This document shows, piece by piece, positions 49,505 through 63,850 of a DNA stretch of 64,000 nucleotides (its first letter is position 1; each line of letters starts with the position of its first letter). The position numbers were made by a program, and so were the translations under genes. The stretch is taken from contig NC_135551.1 in NCBI RefSeq assembly GCF_964340395.1, forward strand, positions 2,483,501 to 2,547,500, written 5' to 3'. The notes under the pieces were generated by a model that was not told the DNA's origin, did no database searches, and saw nothing but the letters and a program-made list of their open reading frames with translations. This DNA comes from Glandiceps talaboti. Lineage: Eukaryota; Hemichordata; Enteropneusta; Spengelidae.

Positions 49505-50070
49505 TTTAGAATTCTTCATAACATGATGAGCCCATCAGTGATATGCAAATTAGGTCTAAAAATGTGTCTCTTTGGTCAAATATCTATAATTCCAAAATTA
49601 CAGAACAGATTGAGCTGAAATTCGATGGGAATGCATCTGGGGATGTGTAGATGAAGGTGACTTCACAACATGATCATCTCATTGGCAATATACAAATTAT
49701 GTCTAAAAATCTCAATTTTGGTAAAAAAATCTTTTATCTCAAAAACTACATGGTGAATGGGGTTGAAACTTGGTCACAAGTTGGTGGGGATGTTTCTGGA
49801 GGTGTTATTCTGCAGTTATTGTTCAAAACTAGCAACCATGACCACGCCCTTAGCAACAGGAAAATGATGATGCTCATTACAAAGATAACAACAGGGATGG
49901 GGAGGTAAGTGAATACAGATTTATAAAATGTATGCAAATTTCCCTAGCAACAGGCAAATGATGGTTTATATTGCAAAGATGAAAACTGGGAAGGGTAGGC
50001 AAGTGATAAAAACTTTAAAAAAATGTATGCAAATATGCCTAGCCATAAGACCACGCCCATTTTGTAGGCA
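49505..50070 (+). repeat. Microsatellite-headed dispersed repeat, internal fragment
   Basis: It contains catcagtgatatgcaaatta, gaacagattgagctgaaatt, ttctgcagttattgttcaaa and three agcaac...aaatgatg modules in the same order as 26890-27500. It lacks the head. Confidence 0.85.
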
Positions 50071-50209
50071 TTACATAGTGATTATAGATTACAGTATAGA
50101 CAGTACATAGACATTATATAGTGATTATAGATTGCTGTATAGTGTACATAGAGTGATTATAGATTGCTGTATACACATAACAGACATTATATAGTGATGA
50201 TAGATTATA

Positions 50210-50648
50210 TGGCTGTGTACTTGTCTGAAACTGTTCCATATATGGACTGTGTACTTGTCTGGAACTGTTCCATATATGGACTGTGTACTTGTCTGGAACT
50301 GTTCCATATATGGACTGTGTACTTGTTTGGAACTGTTCCATATATGGACTGTGTACTTGTCTAGAACTGTTCCATATATGGACTGTGTACTTGTCTAGAA
50401 CTGTTCCATATATGGACTGTGTACTTGTCTGGAAGTGTTCCATATATGGACTGTGTACTTGTCTGGAAGTGTTCCATATATGGACTGTGTACTTGTCTGG
50501 AACTGTTCCATATATGGACTGTGTACTTGTTTGGAACTGTTCCATATATGGACTGTGTACTTGTTTGGAACTGTTCCATATATGGTCTGTGTACTTGTCT
50601 GGAACTGTTCCATATATGGACTGTGTACTTGTTTGGAACTGTTCCATG
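50210..50648. repeat. 34-bp minisatellite, 13 copies
   Basis: The unit is ctgtgtacttgtctggaact followed by gttccatatatgga. It contains the short palindrome tccatatatgga. Before it lies a looser repeat of attatatagtgattatag (50060-50205). Confidence 0.96.
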
Positions 50649-51054
50649 GGATTTGAATTTGTACATATGAACAGTATGTGTGGTGTTTGGACGACTTGTT
50701 TGTTTATCCTTCTGTGTACCCATCTTTATAAACTATTGAATTATTTAAGTTCAATGAAGTGGGAAAAGCTGTCAATACAAACTGTGTGAGTGTTTGTCAT
50801 CATCAAAGTCTCTGTTAAAAAATAAATTGAATTCACACAAGACACAAAGAGATTTACCTTGATAAATGCCAAGTGTCAGAGCATAGAGAAGGCCTGGTCA
50901 AACTGTTTTAATTTCATATTGTAATATAAAATGATGTAATAATTACTCAGGTCAGTCCAATTGATTTTATTAGACACAGCACAGATATTGTGATTATTTA
51001 GTTCAATTTTTAATTTATTGAGCTGAGAATAAACATCAGTGATTTATGATTGTA

Positions 51055-52965
51055 TGTGGAAATTACACCTCATAATTATTACTGTGTTTGTATGTTTGGA
51101 TGTATGCAAATTACACCTCATAATTGTTACTGTGTTTGTATGTTTGGATGTATGCAAATTACACCTCATAATTGTTACTGTGTTTGTATGTTTGGATGTA
51201 TAGAAATTACACCTCATAATTGTTACTATGTTTGTATGTTTGGATGTATGCAAATTACACCTCATAATTGTTACTGTGTTTGTATGTTTGGATGTATGCA
51301 AATTACACCTCATAATTGTTACTATGTTTGTATGTTTGGATGTATGCAAATTACACCTCATAATTGTTACTGTGTTTGTATGTATGTATGTATGTATGTA
51401 TGTATGTATGTATGTATGTATGTATGTATGTATGTATGTATGTATGTATGTATGTATGTATGTATGGATGTATGCAAATTACACCTCATAATTGTTACTG
51501 TGTTTGTATGTTTGGATGTATGCAAATTACACCTCATAATTGTTACTGTGTTTGTATGTTTGGATGTATGCAAATTACACCTCATAATTGTTACTGTGTT
51601 TGTATGTTTGGATGTATGCAAATTATACCTCATAATTGTTACTGTGTTTGTATGTTTGGATGTATGGAAATTACACCTCATAATTGTTACTGTGTTTGTA
51701 TGTTTGGATGTATGCAAATTACACCTCATAATTGTTACTGTGTTTGTATGTTTGGATGTATAGAAATTACACCTCATAATTATTACTATGTTTGTATGTT
51801 TGGATGTATGCAAATTACACCTCATAATTGTTACTGTGTTTGTATGTTTGGATGTATGGAAATTACACCTCATAATTGTTACTATGTTTGTATGTTTGGA
51901 TGTATGCAAATTACACCTCATAATTGTTACTATGTTTGTATGTTTGGATGTATGCAAATTACACCTCATAATTGTTACTGTGTTTGTATGTTTGGATGTG
52001 TGGAAATTACACCTCATAATTGTTACTGTGTTTGTATGTTTGGATGTATGCAAATTATACCTCATAATTGTTACTGTGTTTGTATGTTTGGATGTATGCA
52101 AATTACACCTCATAATTGTTACTGTGTTTGTATGTTTGGATGTATGCAAATTACACCTCATAATTGTTACTGTGTTTGTATGTTTGGATGTATGCAAATT
52201 ACACCTCATAATTGTTACTGTGTTTGTATGTTTGGATGTATGCAAATTACACCTCATAATTGTTACTGTGTTTGTATGTTTGGATGTATGCAAATTATAC
52301 CTCATAATTGTTACTGTGTTTGTATGTTTGGATGTATGCAAATTACACCTCATAATTGTTACTGTGTTTGTATGTTTGGATGTATGGAAATTACACCTTG
52401 TAATTGTTACTGTGTTTGTATGTTTGGATGTATGCAAATTATACCTCATAATTGTTACTGTGTTTGTATGTTTGGATGTATGCAAATTACACCTCATAAT
52501 TGTTACTGTGTTTGTATGTTTGGATGTATGGAAATTACACCTCATAATTGTTACTGTGTTTGTATGTTTGGATGTATGCAAATTACACCTCATAATTGTT
52601 ACTGTGTTTGTATGTTTGGATGTATGCAAATTATACCTCATAATTGTTACTATGTTTGTATGTTTGGATGTATGCAAATTACACCTCATAATTGTTACTA
52701 TGTTTGTATGTTTGGATGTATGGAAATTACACCTTGTAATTGTTACTATGTTTGTATGTTTGGATGTATGCAAATTACACCTCATAATTGTTACTATGTT
52801 TGTATGTTTGGATGTATAGAAATTACACCTCATAATTGTTACTATGTTTGTATGTTTGGATGTATGCAAATTACACCTCATAATTGTTACTATGTTTGTA
52901 TGTTTGGATGTATGGAAATTACACCTTGTAATTGTTACTGTGTTTGTATGTTTGGATGTATGGAT
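51055..52965. repeat. 48-bp minisatellite, about 38 copies, with a nested (GTAT)n tract
   Basis: The unit is tgcaaattacacctcataat, tgttactgtgtttgtatgtt and tggatgta. A pure tgta/gtat tetranucleotide run at about 51376-51466 interrupts the array after the seventh unit. The 48-bp period gives open frames on both strands (538 and 504 codons). Confidence 0.97.
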
Positions 52966-54112
52966 GCAATTGTCTACTGAAAATAATCATATTACAAGTG
53001 GCTGACTGTCATAGCTATATATAAAACAGTTTAGTTTAAGGTAATTAAAACATAATATAAACATTTGTGAAGGTCTACATTTATTGATAAACACACATTG
53101 AATTCTTTAGAATCAATTTTATTGTAAGTATTTTGATTTTAGACTGAATATGTTATTTGTGTTGCATAATTATGATGGTTACACTCATTCATTCACTAAA
53201 TTAATATATTGATTGTTGAACAAGTTGAACAAAAAAATATTGAATTTATACCCTGGTCGTTCTATGTCACAACATATCTATGTCACTGAATCATTGGTTC
53301 TGCTGTGTTCAAAATGTGAGTCAAACATACAAAATTGTAGTATTTTCCAAATTTTTCTTTGATATTACAGGTGTTGGTATAATTATATTATTCTCCAATA
53401 TTTGTCTTTATTCGCCTGGAAAATATTTGATGTAAGGGTTGTCACTACCTACTTGTCTAGCGACTCATAGTGACCAGGTCTCCCTTAGGTAAAAAATAGA
53501 AATATCTAATTAAATTTATCCTGCGACATTCAATATTTTCCTATAATTTATTTACTTTAATTGAAATAATTACCAACTTTGTTGAATTTTCAAGGAGGGT
53601 GTATATTTGTACATCAAACATTGTTTGCAGAGAAGAAAATGATCCATCAAGCTGTAGTGTTTAATATGCATATATTATGTTAATTTACTTTTACATATTA
53701 TGTAAATGAGTACCAAATCTGACCCTGTCTCTTAAAAGTCATAGGAATTCTTTAATAGAAATAAATAAGGTTATGATAACGTACTGTCTTCATGCTTGAT
53801 TGCATGTGTATTGTAAATTGTATATTATTATTATTTTATTTTTCTTGTCATAAATGTACATGTGTGTTATTCAAAATTCATGATTCCAGGCAAGTGTGAG
53901 ATCTTTATTTGTATGTCTGAGATTGTACTGCAACTGAGATGAAATTTCTAATGGAGGATTTTGTCGTAGCATTATTATTAGTAGACAGTCATTTAGAATT
54001 GAAAGAAGAACTATATCAACAGTGTCGGTTAAATCTAACTGAGTTCCCTACAAAAATAATACTATAACTTAATTTTACCACGGTTCCTCCCAAACATAGT
54101 CTGTGATCTTTT

Positions 54113-55218
54113 GTCAGTTTACTCACAGACTCCACCAACCTCAGTTTACTCACAGACTCCACCAACCTCAGTTTACTCACAGACTCCACCAACCTCAGTT
54201 TACTCACAGACTCCACCAACCTCAGTTTACTCACAGACTCCACCAACCTCAGTTTACTCACAGACTCCACCAACCTCAGTTTACTCACAGACTCCACCAA
54301 CCTCAGTTTACTCACAGACTCCACCAACCTCAGTTTACTCACAGACTCCACCAACCTCAGTTTACTCACAGACTCCACCAACCTCAGTTTACTCACAGAC
54401 TCCTACAACCTCAGTTTACTCACAGACTCCACCAACCTCAGTTTACTCACAGACTCCTACAACCTCAGTTTACTCACAGACTCCACCAACCTCAGTTTAC
54501 TCACAGACTCCACCAACCTCAGTTTACTCACAGACTCCACCAACCTCAGTTTACTCACAGACTCCACCAACCTCAGTTTACTCACAGACTCCACCAACCT
54601 CAGTTTACTCACAGACTCCTCCAACCTCAGTTTACTCACAGACTCCACCAACCTCAGTTTACTCACAGACTCCACCAACCTCAGTTTACTCACAGATTCC
54701 ACCAACCTCAGTTTACTCACTGATTCCACCAACCTCAGTTTACTCACAGACTCCACCAACCTCAGTTTACTCACAGACTCCACCAACCTCAGTTTACTCA
54801 CAGATTCCACCAACCTCAGTTTACTCACTGATTCCACCAACCTCAGTTTACTCACAGACTCCACCAACCTCAGTTTACTCACAGACTCCACCAACCTCAG
54901 TTTACTCACAGACTCCACCAACCTCAGTTTACTCACAGACTCCACCAACCTCAGTTTACTCACAGACTCCACCAACCTGTTTACTCACAGACTCCTACAA
55001 CCTCAGTTTACTCACAGACTCCAACCTCAGTTTACTCACAGACTCCACCAACCTCAGTTTACTCACAGACTCCACCAACCTCAGTTTACTCACAGACTCC
55101 ACCAACCTCAGTTTACTCACTGATTCCACCAACCTCAGTTTACTCACAGACTCCACCAACCTCAGTTTACTCACAGACTCCACCAACCTCAGTTTACTCA
55201 CAGACTCCACCAACCTCT
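54113..55218. repeat. 27-bp minisatellite, about 41 copies
   Basis: The unit is cagtttactcacagactcca followed by ccaacct. On the plus strand it can be read as nine-residue SVYSQTPPT repeats and on the minus strand as VESVSKLRL repeats. A few partial units near 54977-55030 break the phase. I saw no splice or start context that makes it a gene. Confidence 0.97.
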
Positions 55219-55594
55219 TTGGTTTAAAGCAAGGATTCACACAACTTGTTTTTGCATGTTAGTGAAAATTTACTACATTTACCGGTACCAGTTCTATACA
55301 AAAATATAGCCGAGTTCTTTAACAAGATCCATGTAGTATCTTCAGAGTTCGGTATTATCAATCAATATGTAGTCAATAACAGAAACAGCATCAATAGTTT
55401 ATTTGTCAAACCCAATTCATAGAAATATTCCGAGCATCTATTTTAATATGGGAATGAATATTGAAATTGCTACACAAGGAATTCAAATGAGTCATTCATT
55501 TAACTTGTATATGAGACTTACTAATGTTTTCTGAATTTTTAACCATTTCTTAAAATTAAGTATTTTGACGTCTTCAGGCTCGAAATTAAATTTT

Positions 55595-55858
55595 AAATGT
55601 GGTGGTCTGTGTGGACCACCAAAGGTTGCATTCTGGTGGTTCAAACTAAAATGTGGTGGCCACTGCATTCTGGTGGTTCAAACTAAAATGTGGTGGCCAC
55701 TGCATTCTGGTGGTTCAAACTAAAATGTGGTGGCCACTGCATTCTGGTGGTTCAAACTAAAATGTGGTGGCCATTGCATTCTGGTGGTCCAAACTAAAAT
55801 GTGGTGGCCATTGCATTCTGGTGGTCCAAACTAAAATGTGGTGGCCACTGCAAAATTA
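55595..55858. repeat. 37-bp tandem repeat, about six copies
   Basis: The unit is ggtggttcaaactaaaatgt followed by ggtggccactgcattct. The first unit is diverged. Confidence 0.94.
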
Positions 55859-56069
55859 AACTTTGATTTGTTTTTACCATGTTAATTTTCAATAAAGATT
55901 TTCACTGCAAACCGCCTGCACACACACATGTCCCGCAACAGTGGAAATAGAATGACTGTATGTTCCCACTGATATTGTTCAGTTTCTTACATAAGGTCAT
56001 TGTACCTGTTAATAAATTTATCCATAGGTCCATGTAGGAAAGTGACAGGTGTAAACCTTGAGTGAAAGT

Positions 56070-58115
56070 TTGGTTTTGAATCCATGGCTATGTTAGTTTG
56101 ACTTGTATGGATACCGAATATATTTTGAATCCATGGCTAATGTTAGTTTGACTTGTATGGATACCAATATATTTTGAATCCATGGCTAATATTAGTTTGA
56201 CTTGTATGGATACCAATGTATTTTGAATCCATGGCTAATATTAGTTTGCCTTGTATGGATACCGAATATATTTTGAATCCATGGCTAATGTTAGTTTGAC
56301 TTGTATGGATACCGAATATATTTTGAATCCATGGCTATGTTAGTTTGACTTGTATGGATACCGAATATATTTTGAATCCATGGCTAATGTTAGTTTGACT
56401 TGTATGGATACCGAATATATTTTGAATCCATGGCTATGTTAGTTTGACTTGTATGGATACCGAATATATTTTGAATCCATGGCTAATGTTAGTTTGACTT
56501 GTATGGATACCGAATATATTTTGAATCCATGGCTAATATTAGTTTGACTTGTATGGATACCAATGCATTTTGAATCCATGGCTATGTTAGTTTGACTTGT
56601 ATGGATACCTATATATTTTGAATCCATGGCTAATATTAGTTTGACTTGTATGGATACCAATATATTTTGAATCCATGGCTAATATTAGTTTGACTTGTAT
56701 GGATACCAATATATTTTGAATCCATGGCTAATATTAGTTTGACTTGTATGGATACCAATATATTTTGAATCCATGGCTAATATTAGTTTGACTTGTATGG
56801 ATACCAATGTATTTTGAATCCATGGCTAATATTAGTGTGACTTGTATGGATACCAATATATTTTGAATCCATGGCTAATATTAGTTTGACTTGTATGGAT
56901 GCCAATGTATTTTGAATCCATGGCTAATATTAGTTTGACTTGTATGGATACCGAATATATTTTGAATCCATGGCTAATATTAGTTTGACTTGTATGGATA
57001 CCAATGTATTTTGAATCCATGGCTAATATTAGTTTGACTTGTATGGATACCAATGTATTTTGAATCCATGGCTAATATTAGTTTGACTTGTATGGATACC
57101 AATGTATTTTGAATCCATGGCTAATATTAGTTTGACTTGTATGGATACCAATGTATTTTGAATCCATGGCTAATATTAGTTTGACTTGTATGGATACCAA
57201 TGTATTTTGAATCCATGGCTAATGTTAGTTTGACTTGTATGGATACCAATGTATTTTGAATCCATGGCTAATATTAGTTTGACTTGTATGGATACCGAAT
57301 ATATTTTGAATCCATGGCTATGTTAGTTTGACTTGTATGGATACCAATGTATTTTGAATCCATGGCTAATATTAGTTTGACTTGTATGGATACCAATATA
57401 TTTTGAATCCATGGCTAATATTAGTTTGACTTGTATGGATACCAATGTATTTTGAATCCATGGCTAATATTAGTTTGACTTGTATGGATACCGAATATAT
57501 TTTGAATCCATGGCTATGTTAGTTTGACTTGTATGGATACCAATGTATTTTGAATCCATGGCTATGTTAGTTTGACTTGTATGGATACCAATATATTTTG
57601 AATCCATGGCTAATATTAGTTTGACTTGTATGGATACCAATGTATTTTGAATCCATGGCTAATATTAGTGTGACTTGTATGGATACCAATGTATTTTGAA
57701 TCCATGGCTATGTTAGTTTGACTTGTATGGATACCAATATATTTTGAACCCATGGCTAATGTTAGTTTGACTTGTATGGATACCAATGCATTTTGAATCC
57801 ATGGCTAATATTAGTTTGACTTGTATGGATACCAATGCATTTTGAATCCATGGCTAATATTAGTTTGACTTGTATGGATACCAATGTATTTTGAATCCAT
57901 GGCTAATATTAGTTTGACTTGTATGGATACCAATGTATTTTGAATCCATGGCTATGTTAGTTTGACTTGTATGGATACCAATGTATTTTGAATCCATGGC
58001 TAATATTAGTTTGACTTGTATGGATACCAATGTATTTTGAATCCATGGCTAATGTTAGTTTCACTTGTATGGATACCAATATATTTTGAATCCATGGCTA
58101 ATGTTAGTTTGACAT
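56070..58115. repeat. 46-50 bp minisatellite, about 42 copies
   Basis: The unit is ttagtttgacttgtatggat, accaatgtattttgaatcca and tggctaata. Length variants come from ctatg versus ctaatatt/ctaatgtt and from accgaat versus accaat. Confidence 0.97.
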
Positions 58116-58189
58116 GTATGTAGCTGTACATAACATACAAGACTACTTGTCATGTACACACACAAGTATACTTATGTAAAGAGGATTCA

Positions 58190-58508
58190 GTGTTGGATAG
58201 GGTGTACAATGTGGATAGGGTGTACAATGTGGATAGGGTGTACAATGTGGATAGGGTGTACAATGTGGATAGGGTGTACAATGTGGATAGGGTGTACAAT
58301 GTTGACAGGGTGTACAATGTTGACAGGGTGTACAATGTTGACAGGGTGTACAATGTTGATAGGGTGTACAATGTGGATAGGGTGTACAATGTGGATAGGG
58401 TGTACAATGTGGATAGGGTGTACAATGTTGATAGGGTGTACAATGTTGACAGGGTGTACAATGTTGACAGGGTGTACAATGTGGATAGGGTGTACAATGT
58501 TGACATTT
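58190..58508. repeat. 18-bp minisatellite, about 17 copies
   Basis: The unit is gatagggtgtacaatgtg, with ttgaca variants in blocks. The 18-bp period gives open frames on both strands. Confidence 0.96.
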
Positions 58509-60825
58509 AAGTCATTTTATCCAACAAAACGGTTTCAAAAAATTGTCCAGTTACAACTGGTGCAGTTTTTCAGGAGATAAAGACTAGTTTTAACTTTTGT
58601 GATGAGATTGCCCTGAGCTTATTCAATCTGGACATGACCATGTACAAACATAAAAAATGATCTAAATGACAATGTCACCAAGGGTGAAGTTCCTTGTGCT
58701 GTGAAACTGCATGTACAATCCTGTGAACTGACCTCATTATCTGATAGAATTACATGTTTCTATGATTTTGTACAAGTTGAGTATTGGGCGTCATGTGACT
58801 AGGGCCTACTTACATGTGTGTTTTGTTTTGATTGGTTAATCAGGGGTAAATTTGCATTTTTTGAAATGTCCCATCTGTACTGCATATTTCAGAAATGTGA
58901 GGATTTTAATTCACATTCCACTGGATGCTACAAAGTGAAATGTAAGCCTTATTTAGTTACATAGTATACTTTTGGATTCAAATTTTTAACTTTTACTATT
59001 ACTTTGTTGTAAGAAAATTCCAAAAAATGCCAGAGTCATCAAACAAAGTTTGAAAGTAGAAGTAAAAATGATATTAGAATTAAGCCTTTTTTGAATCCAA
59101 TATGGCCACTGAATCCAATATGGCCACTGACTACTGTATTAAATGTGTGGGATGATGGAGAGTTGTTGAATTCCTTGACAACAAGATGATAAACCTTCAA
59201 AGTAGAGAATTGTTGAATTCCTTGACATTGAGATGATAAACCTTCAAAGTATTGTTATTACTTCAACATGAATAGGAACATGGCAAAGTTGAGAGAGATT
59301 TGAAGAACTTTGATTTCAGGGAAAATAGAGCAAAGATGCATTCTGTGATAACATAATGTCTAATCTGCAAAAAAATAGGAAACTTGAGGTAAGAATGAAA
59401 TACTAATATTTTTTTCTGATGGTGTCAAACAACATGAAATTAAGTTACTAATAGTATTGAGGTAACAAGGTGGTTTTACTGCTTTGATAAGAAAACATGT
59501 TGCCAAGGGAAAGAGTTAGCTATTTGAAATGATTCTTCCACCATGTTTGATGGCATTCAAGAAAAGAAAATTCAATTGCTATTCATGTAAATTGTAATCT
59601 GAAGTTCAACATTATATAAATTCATAAATGAAATATTAAATGATGTACATTCCAAATGAAAATAATAGTAATATTAAGAATTATTGAATGAACCTCGGTC
59701 TTGTAGGAACAGGTAATCTGTTAAAAAGTGAATCCTATAGCAGAGTACATGAAGGAGAGGTTTTCATGAAATTGAATCAAAAATCTTTTGAAAAGGTAGA
59801 ATTTTTACCTCAGTGTATCTAGGTGTAGGACTGATTTAGAAAACCTTGTTTGGGCCCAGATGCCATCTTTGAACTAGTGGTGGAAAGATAATATAGTAGA
59901 GCTTGGCTGTCACCACTTGTGGAGGAAAAAGGTAGTTATCCACAGATATTTGGACATGTGATGAGGTTAACTTTGGCATATGGGATGCTAATCAAAATAC
60001 AAGCTTCACATATATGTAGAATCAGCAATACATGCCCCAGACAAATCAGCCCATTACCATATGACAGATGTGACACAGGGACTAAGTAGTTGTCATAGAA
60101 ACAAATCTCCAGGCTAAGGCCATTTGTGAACTCTGTTGTAGGAGTATCTCCACACATACATACACATATATATATATGATGTATACATATATATGATGTA
60201 TATTAATATCAGTAACAAGATTGGAAATTATTCAGAATGTAGGAAAGTCAGCGTATAGTTTGCCATCCATCAGTTTTGCAGCTTAAGACGTGATGTCGTG
60301 ATTGACTACTAAGTTTGGGATTCTGACAATGGTGATTTATATCATTGTAGATACAGACTGATATCCTTGGCTGTTACTATACAGAGTCTGTATCATGAGT
60401 CATATCAACATCACAAAATACCCTTACACAAGGTATAGATGAGGTTCTTTAAAAAGAAAAAAACAGACTCAAAACTCATCAGTCAGGAAATATTAAGGTT
60501 TAATGGTCATGTAATTCATTAAGATTCTGTAAACATAAGAAAATGGAGTAATTAACTCATAAAACATTGCCACACATCAATAGTATTTTTTACTATATAT
60601 TCCTTTTTCATGAGATTTTATGCCAACATTTTTCATGGGTTATAATTAGGTGATAGTATGTACATGTCGGTGGAGGGTTTATTGTTGTACACTTATTTTT
60701 GATTATAACATTACAGGAAAAAATCAGAAACTACCTTTCAGTGAAAGGACAAGTTCTAAATCTTGCAATTTTGTCATGGTGTGGAGATTTAAACTTTAAA
60801 AACTACCATGTTAATTTTTCTTTAT

Positions 60826-61090
60826 GGACCTCAGTGTCATAGCTATGTTGTGAATGTTATGTATGTTCTTTATGGACCTCAGTATCATAGCTATGTTGTG
60901 AATGTCAGTATATTCTTTATGGACCTCAGTGTCATAGCTATGTTGTGAATGTTATGTATGTTCTTTATGGACCTCCGTGTCATAGCTATGTTGTGAATGT
61001 TATGTATGTTCTTTATGGACCTCAGTGTCATAGCTATGTTGTGAATGTCAGTATGTTCTTTATGGACCTCAATGTCATAGCTATGTTATA
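60826..61090. repeat. About 47-bp tandem repeat, five copies
   Basis: The unit starts ttctttatggacctcagtgt and continues catagctatgttgtgaatgt. Small length differences follow gaatg. Confidence 0.93.
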
Positions 61091-62239
61091 GAGTGAAGTT
61101 CATGTACACTGTACATGTACATGTAAATGTTTGATATATGCATGTAGTGAAGTTCAAAGCTTTCAGTGACTGGTGTCTCCATGTGAAGTGATTCCTAATA
61201 TTCTGTTCAGACATAGTGCTAGTGGTACAAATGTAGTACAATCCGAGTAACATAAAAACCTTGGTTACTATATTCAGGTATAATGTCAATGTTACTGGGT
61301 GCCTTTAATCACATCAAAAATTAGTCATCAGACTTGTTAGCATAGATGATACTATTGATAGCGTACACTTTGACATTTTAACATACATGTATTGTATGTA
61401 TACAAAATGATACCATGGAATCATATGCCTAAACACTAAATTTGAGTTTTGCCAATTTAGCAAGTGATGGTCAAGCACAGTTCCACAAGTCAAGTACTAC
61501 AAATACTTTTGATATGCTTTCACGTTTAAACTTTAGCTTATGCCATTTTAAAAGACTGAGTTGTTTATTATCTGTATAAAAATAACTTACCAAGTCCTGG
61601 CTCACTTATGTACTGTTAGTTATTGATGTTTTATGTAAATGACCAATTATAAATAGTCTACTAATTAAGTCAATACATTGTCTGTTATTATGGCAAAGAT
61701 GATCAAAGTCAATCAATTGTATGCATTTCAAAATAAATTGAATGGGAAACAGTAAAATTAAGAACTCCCTAACCTCTGACTAGAACAGTTGATTCTCAGT
61801 GTGCAAGAATAACAGATTTTTCAAAAGTGATTGGAAAATTAATTAGGTCAGATTTAACAGATTATGTTTGGATCATAAACATCAAGAAAATTTGTTTTCC
61901 ACTTTTCATCGGTAGAGGAAAGTATGTGTATTGTACTGTGTGACCTCTTTATAATGAACTCATCAGGGAAAGTGAATAAGGTATACATTGAAGTATTGGT
62001 TATAATAAAGTGTGTGCTTTGTTGGAAATGTAAGTTTGGGAATTTGAAAGGCTGGGTGTTCATAGTAAGAGTGTTCACTATAACAGAGTTCATTGTAAAG
62101 AGATTATAGTCACTATACATGTACAAGACTACAGGTATTCCACACATTTCTCGGTACCTGAAATAGAATATTATGTACTTCCTAGGTGCATCATAACGAA
62201 CATTTGATTTCTTGGTCGACGCCATTTCATGTCTTGAAC

Positions 62240-62612
62240 AAATAGAGCTAACAGTGTTGTTTGTTGTATGTATACCATCATGGTGGGTAGTAACATTATG
62301 ACAGGTAGGCTGACACACACCCTCACAGAGTGTTGTCTATGGTATGTATGTATACCATCATGGTGGGTAGTAACATTATGACAGGTAGGCTGACACACAC
62401 CCTCACAGAGTGTTGTCTATGGTATGTATGTATACCATCATGGTGGGTAGTAACATTATGACAGGTAGGCTGACACACACCCTCACACAGTGTTGTCTAT
62501 GGTATGTATGTATACCATCATGGTGGGTAGTAACATTATGACAGGTAGGCTGACACACACCCTCACACAGTGTTGTCTATGGTATGTATGTATACCATCA
62601 TGATGGGTAGTA
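62240..62612. repeat. 80-bp tandem repeat, about 4.5 copies
   Basis: Units start at 62261, 62341, 62421, 62501 and 62581 with (g/t)gtatgtatgtataccatc and end tgttgtctat. Copies are nearly identical. Confidence 0.96.
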
Positions 62613-62689
62613 ACATTATGGGAGGCTTCTCAGGGTGTTACTATACCAGGTCTATTGTACTTTTCATAAATCAATAAAATTGCTGTTTT

Positions 62690-62738
62690 TAGCATAACTG
62701 AATTGATAAGGTTCACTAATACTATAAGCATGGCAAAG

Positions 62739-62799
<61 letters not shown>

Positions 62800-63340
62800 G
62801 CCATGATATTTGGTGGGTAAATTACCTTGGGTGTCTAGTTGGGAAATTGTTCAAATCAAAATAATCTTACCACAGGTTTGTGATTTGGGTCAAAAAATGT
62901 GATATTTGGTAAAAAAAACGAGACTTCAGAAAACACTGACGAAGCCAGGGTGGATATCTGGCGAAAGCTTTGGTGAGCTAATTGAATTTTGGTGCAATAC
63001 GAAGTTAAACCTATTAATTAAGACTGAACTCTTGCACAGATAAGCTTTCATCATATGCAAATTAGGTATAAAATCTGTCTGTTCGGTCAAAAACCTTAAA
63101 CTCAAAAACTACCGGGCAGAACAGTTTGAAAATTGGTGGGAACATTCTTAGGCGTGTTTAGATTAAGAACTGTTCATGAAATGATGATTCCATCAATGAT
63201 ATGCAAATTAGGCTAAAATGTGTCTTTAGGTCAAAAATATGCAATTCCAAAACTGCTGAGCGCATTAGGCAGGATTTAATGGGGACGCATCTGGGGATGT
63301 GTAGATGAAGCTGTATTCACAATGTGATGATCACAATGTG
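62690..63340 (+). repeat. Microsatellite-headed dispersed repeat, second headed copy
   Basis: It starts ttagcataactgaattgat, then (TCTG)n at about 62739-62800, then gccatgatatttggtgggta and tgggtgtctagttgggaaat, exactly as at 26700-26760. It is followed by the gcaaattagg modules. Confidence 0.88.
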
Positions 63341-63429
63341 ATTATTTTATTTCATCTGTTAACATTTGTCATATTAACCTTAAAGTTGATAAATCATAGT
63401 ATAGCAACTACATTGCACAGTAGACATGC

Positions 63430-63850
63430 ATTGTGACTCGATTATAATAGCTGGTGAGTATTTTGCATAATAGCTAGTGGCTTTGGCACAATAGCTAGTA
63501 ACTATTTTGCATAATAGCTAGTGGCTATGGCATAATAGCTAGTAACTATTTTGCATAATAGCTAGTGACTTTTGCACAATAGCTAGTAACTATTTTGCAT
63601 AATAGCTAGTGAGTGTTTTGCATAATAGCTAGTAACTATTTTGCATAATAGCTAGTGGCTTTGGCATAATAGCTAGTTAATTTTGCATAAGAGCTAGTGG
63701 CTTTTGCAGAATAGCTAGTTAATTTTACATAATAACTAGTAACTATTTTGCATAATAGCTAGTATTTTGCATTAAAACTAATAACTATTTTGCATAATAG
63801 CTAGTGAGTATTTTGCATAATAGCTAGTAATTTGCAAAATAGCTATTAGT
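63430..63850. repeat. Degenerate 21-23 bp tandem repeat
   Basis: Variable copies of ttttgcataatagctagt plus aacta, gagta or ggct, about 18-20 copies. It fades out toward the window end. Confidence 0.93.

Noticed and set aside
51364-52980. 538-codon Cys-rich frame (CMFGCMQITPHNCYCV repeats)
   Set aside because: It is a 48-bp minisatellite, also open on the minus strand for 504 codons, and lies in a presumed intron. Cysteine content is a by-product.
61854-62318. 154-codon minus-strand frame
   Set aside because: It has no family motif and is partly inside the 80-bp tandem repeat. Composition is like the surrounding intron.
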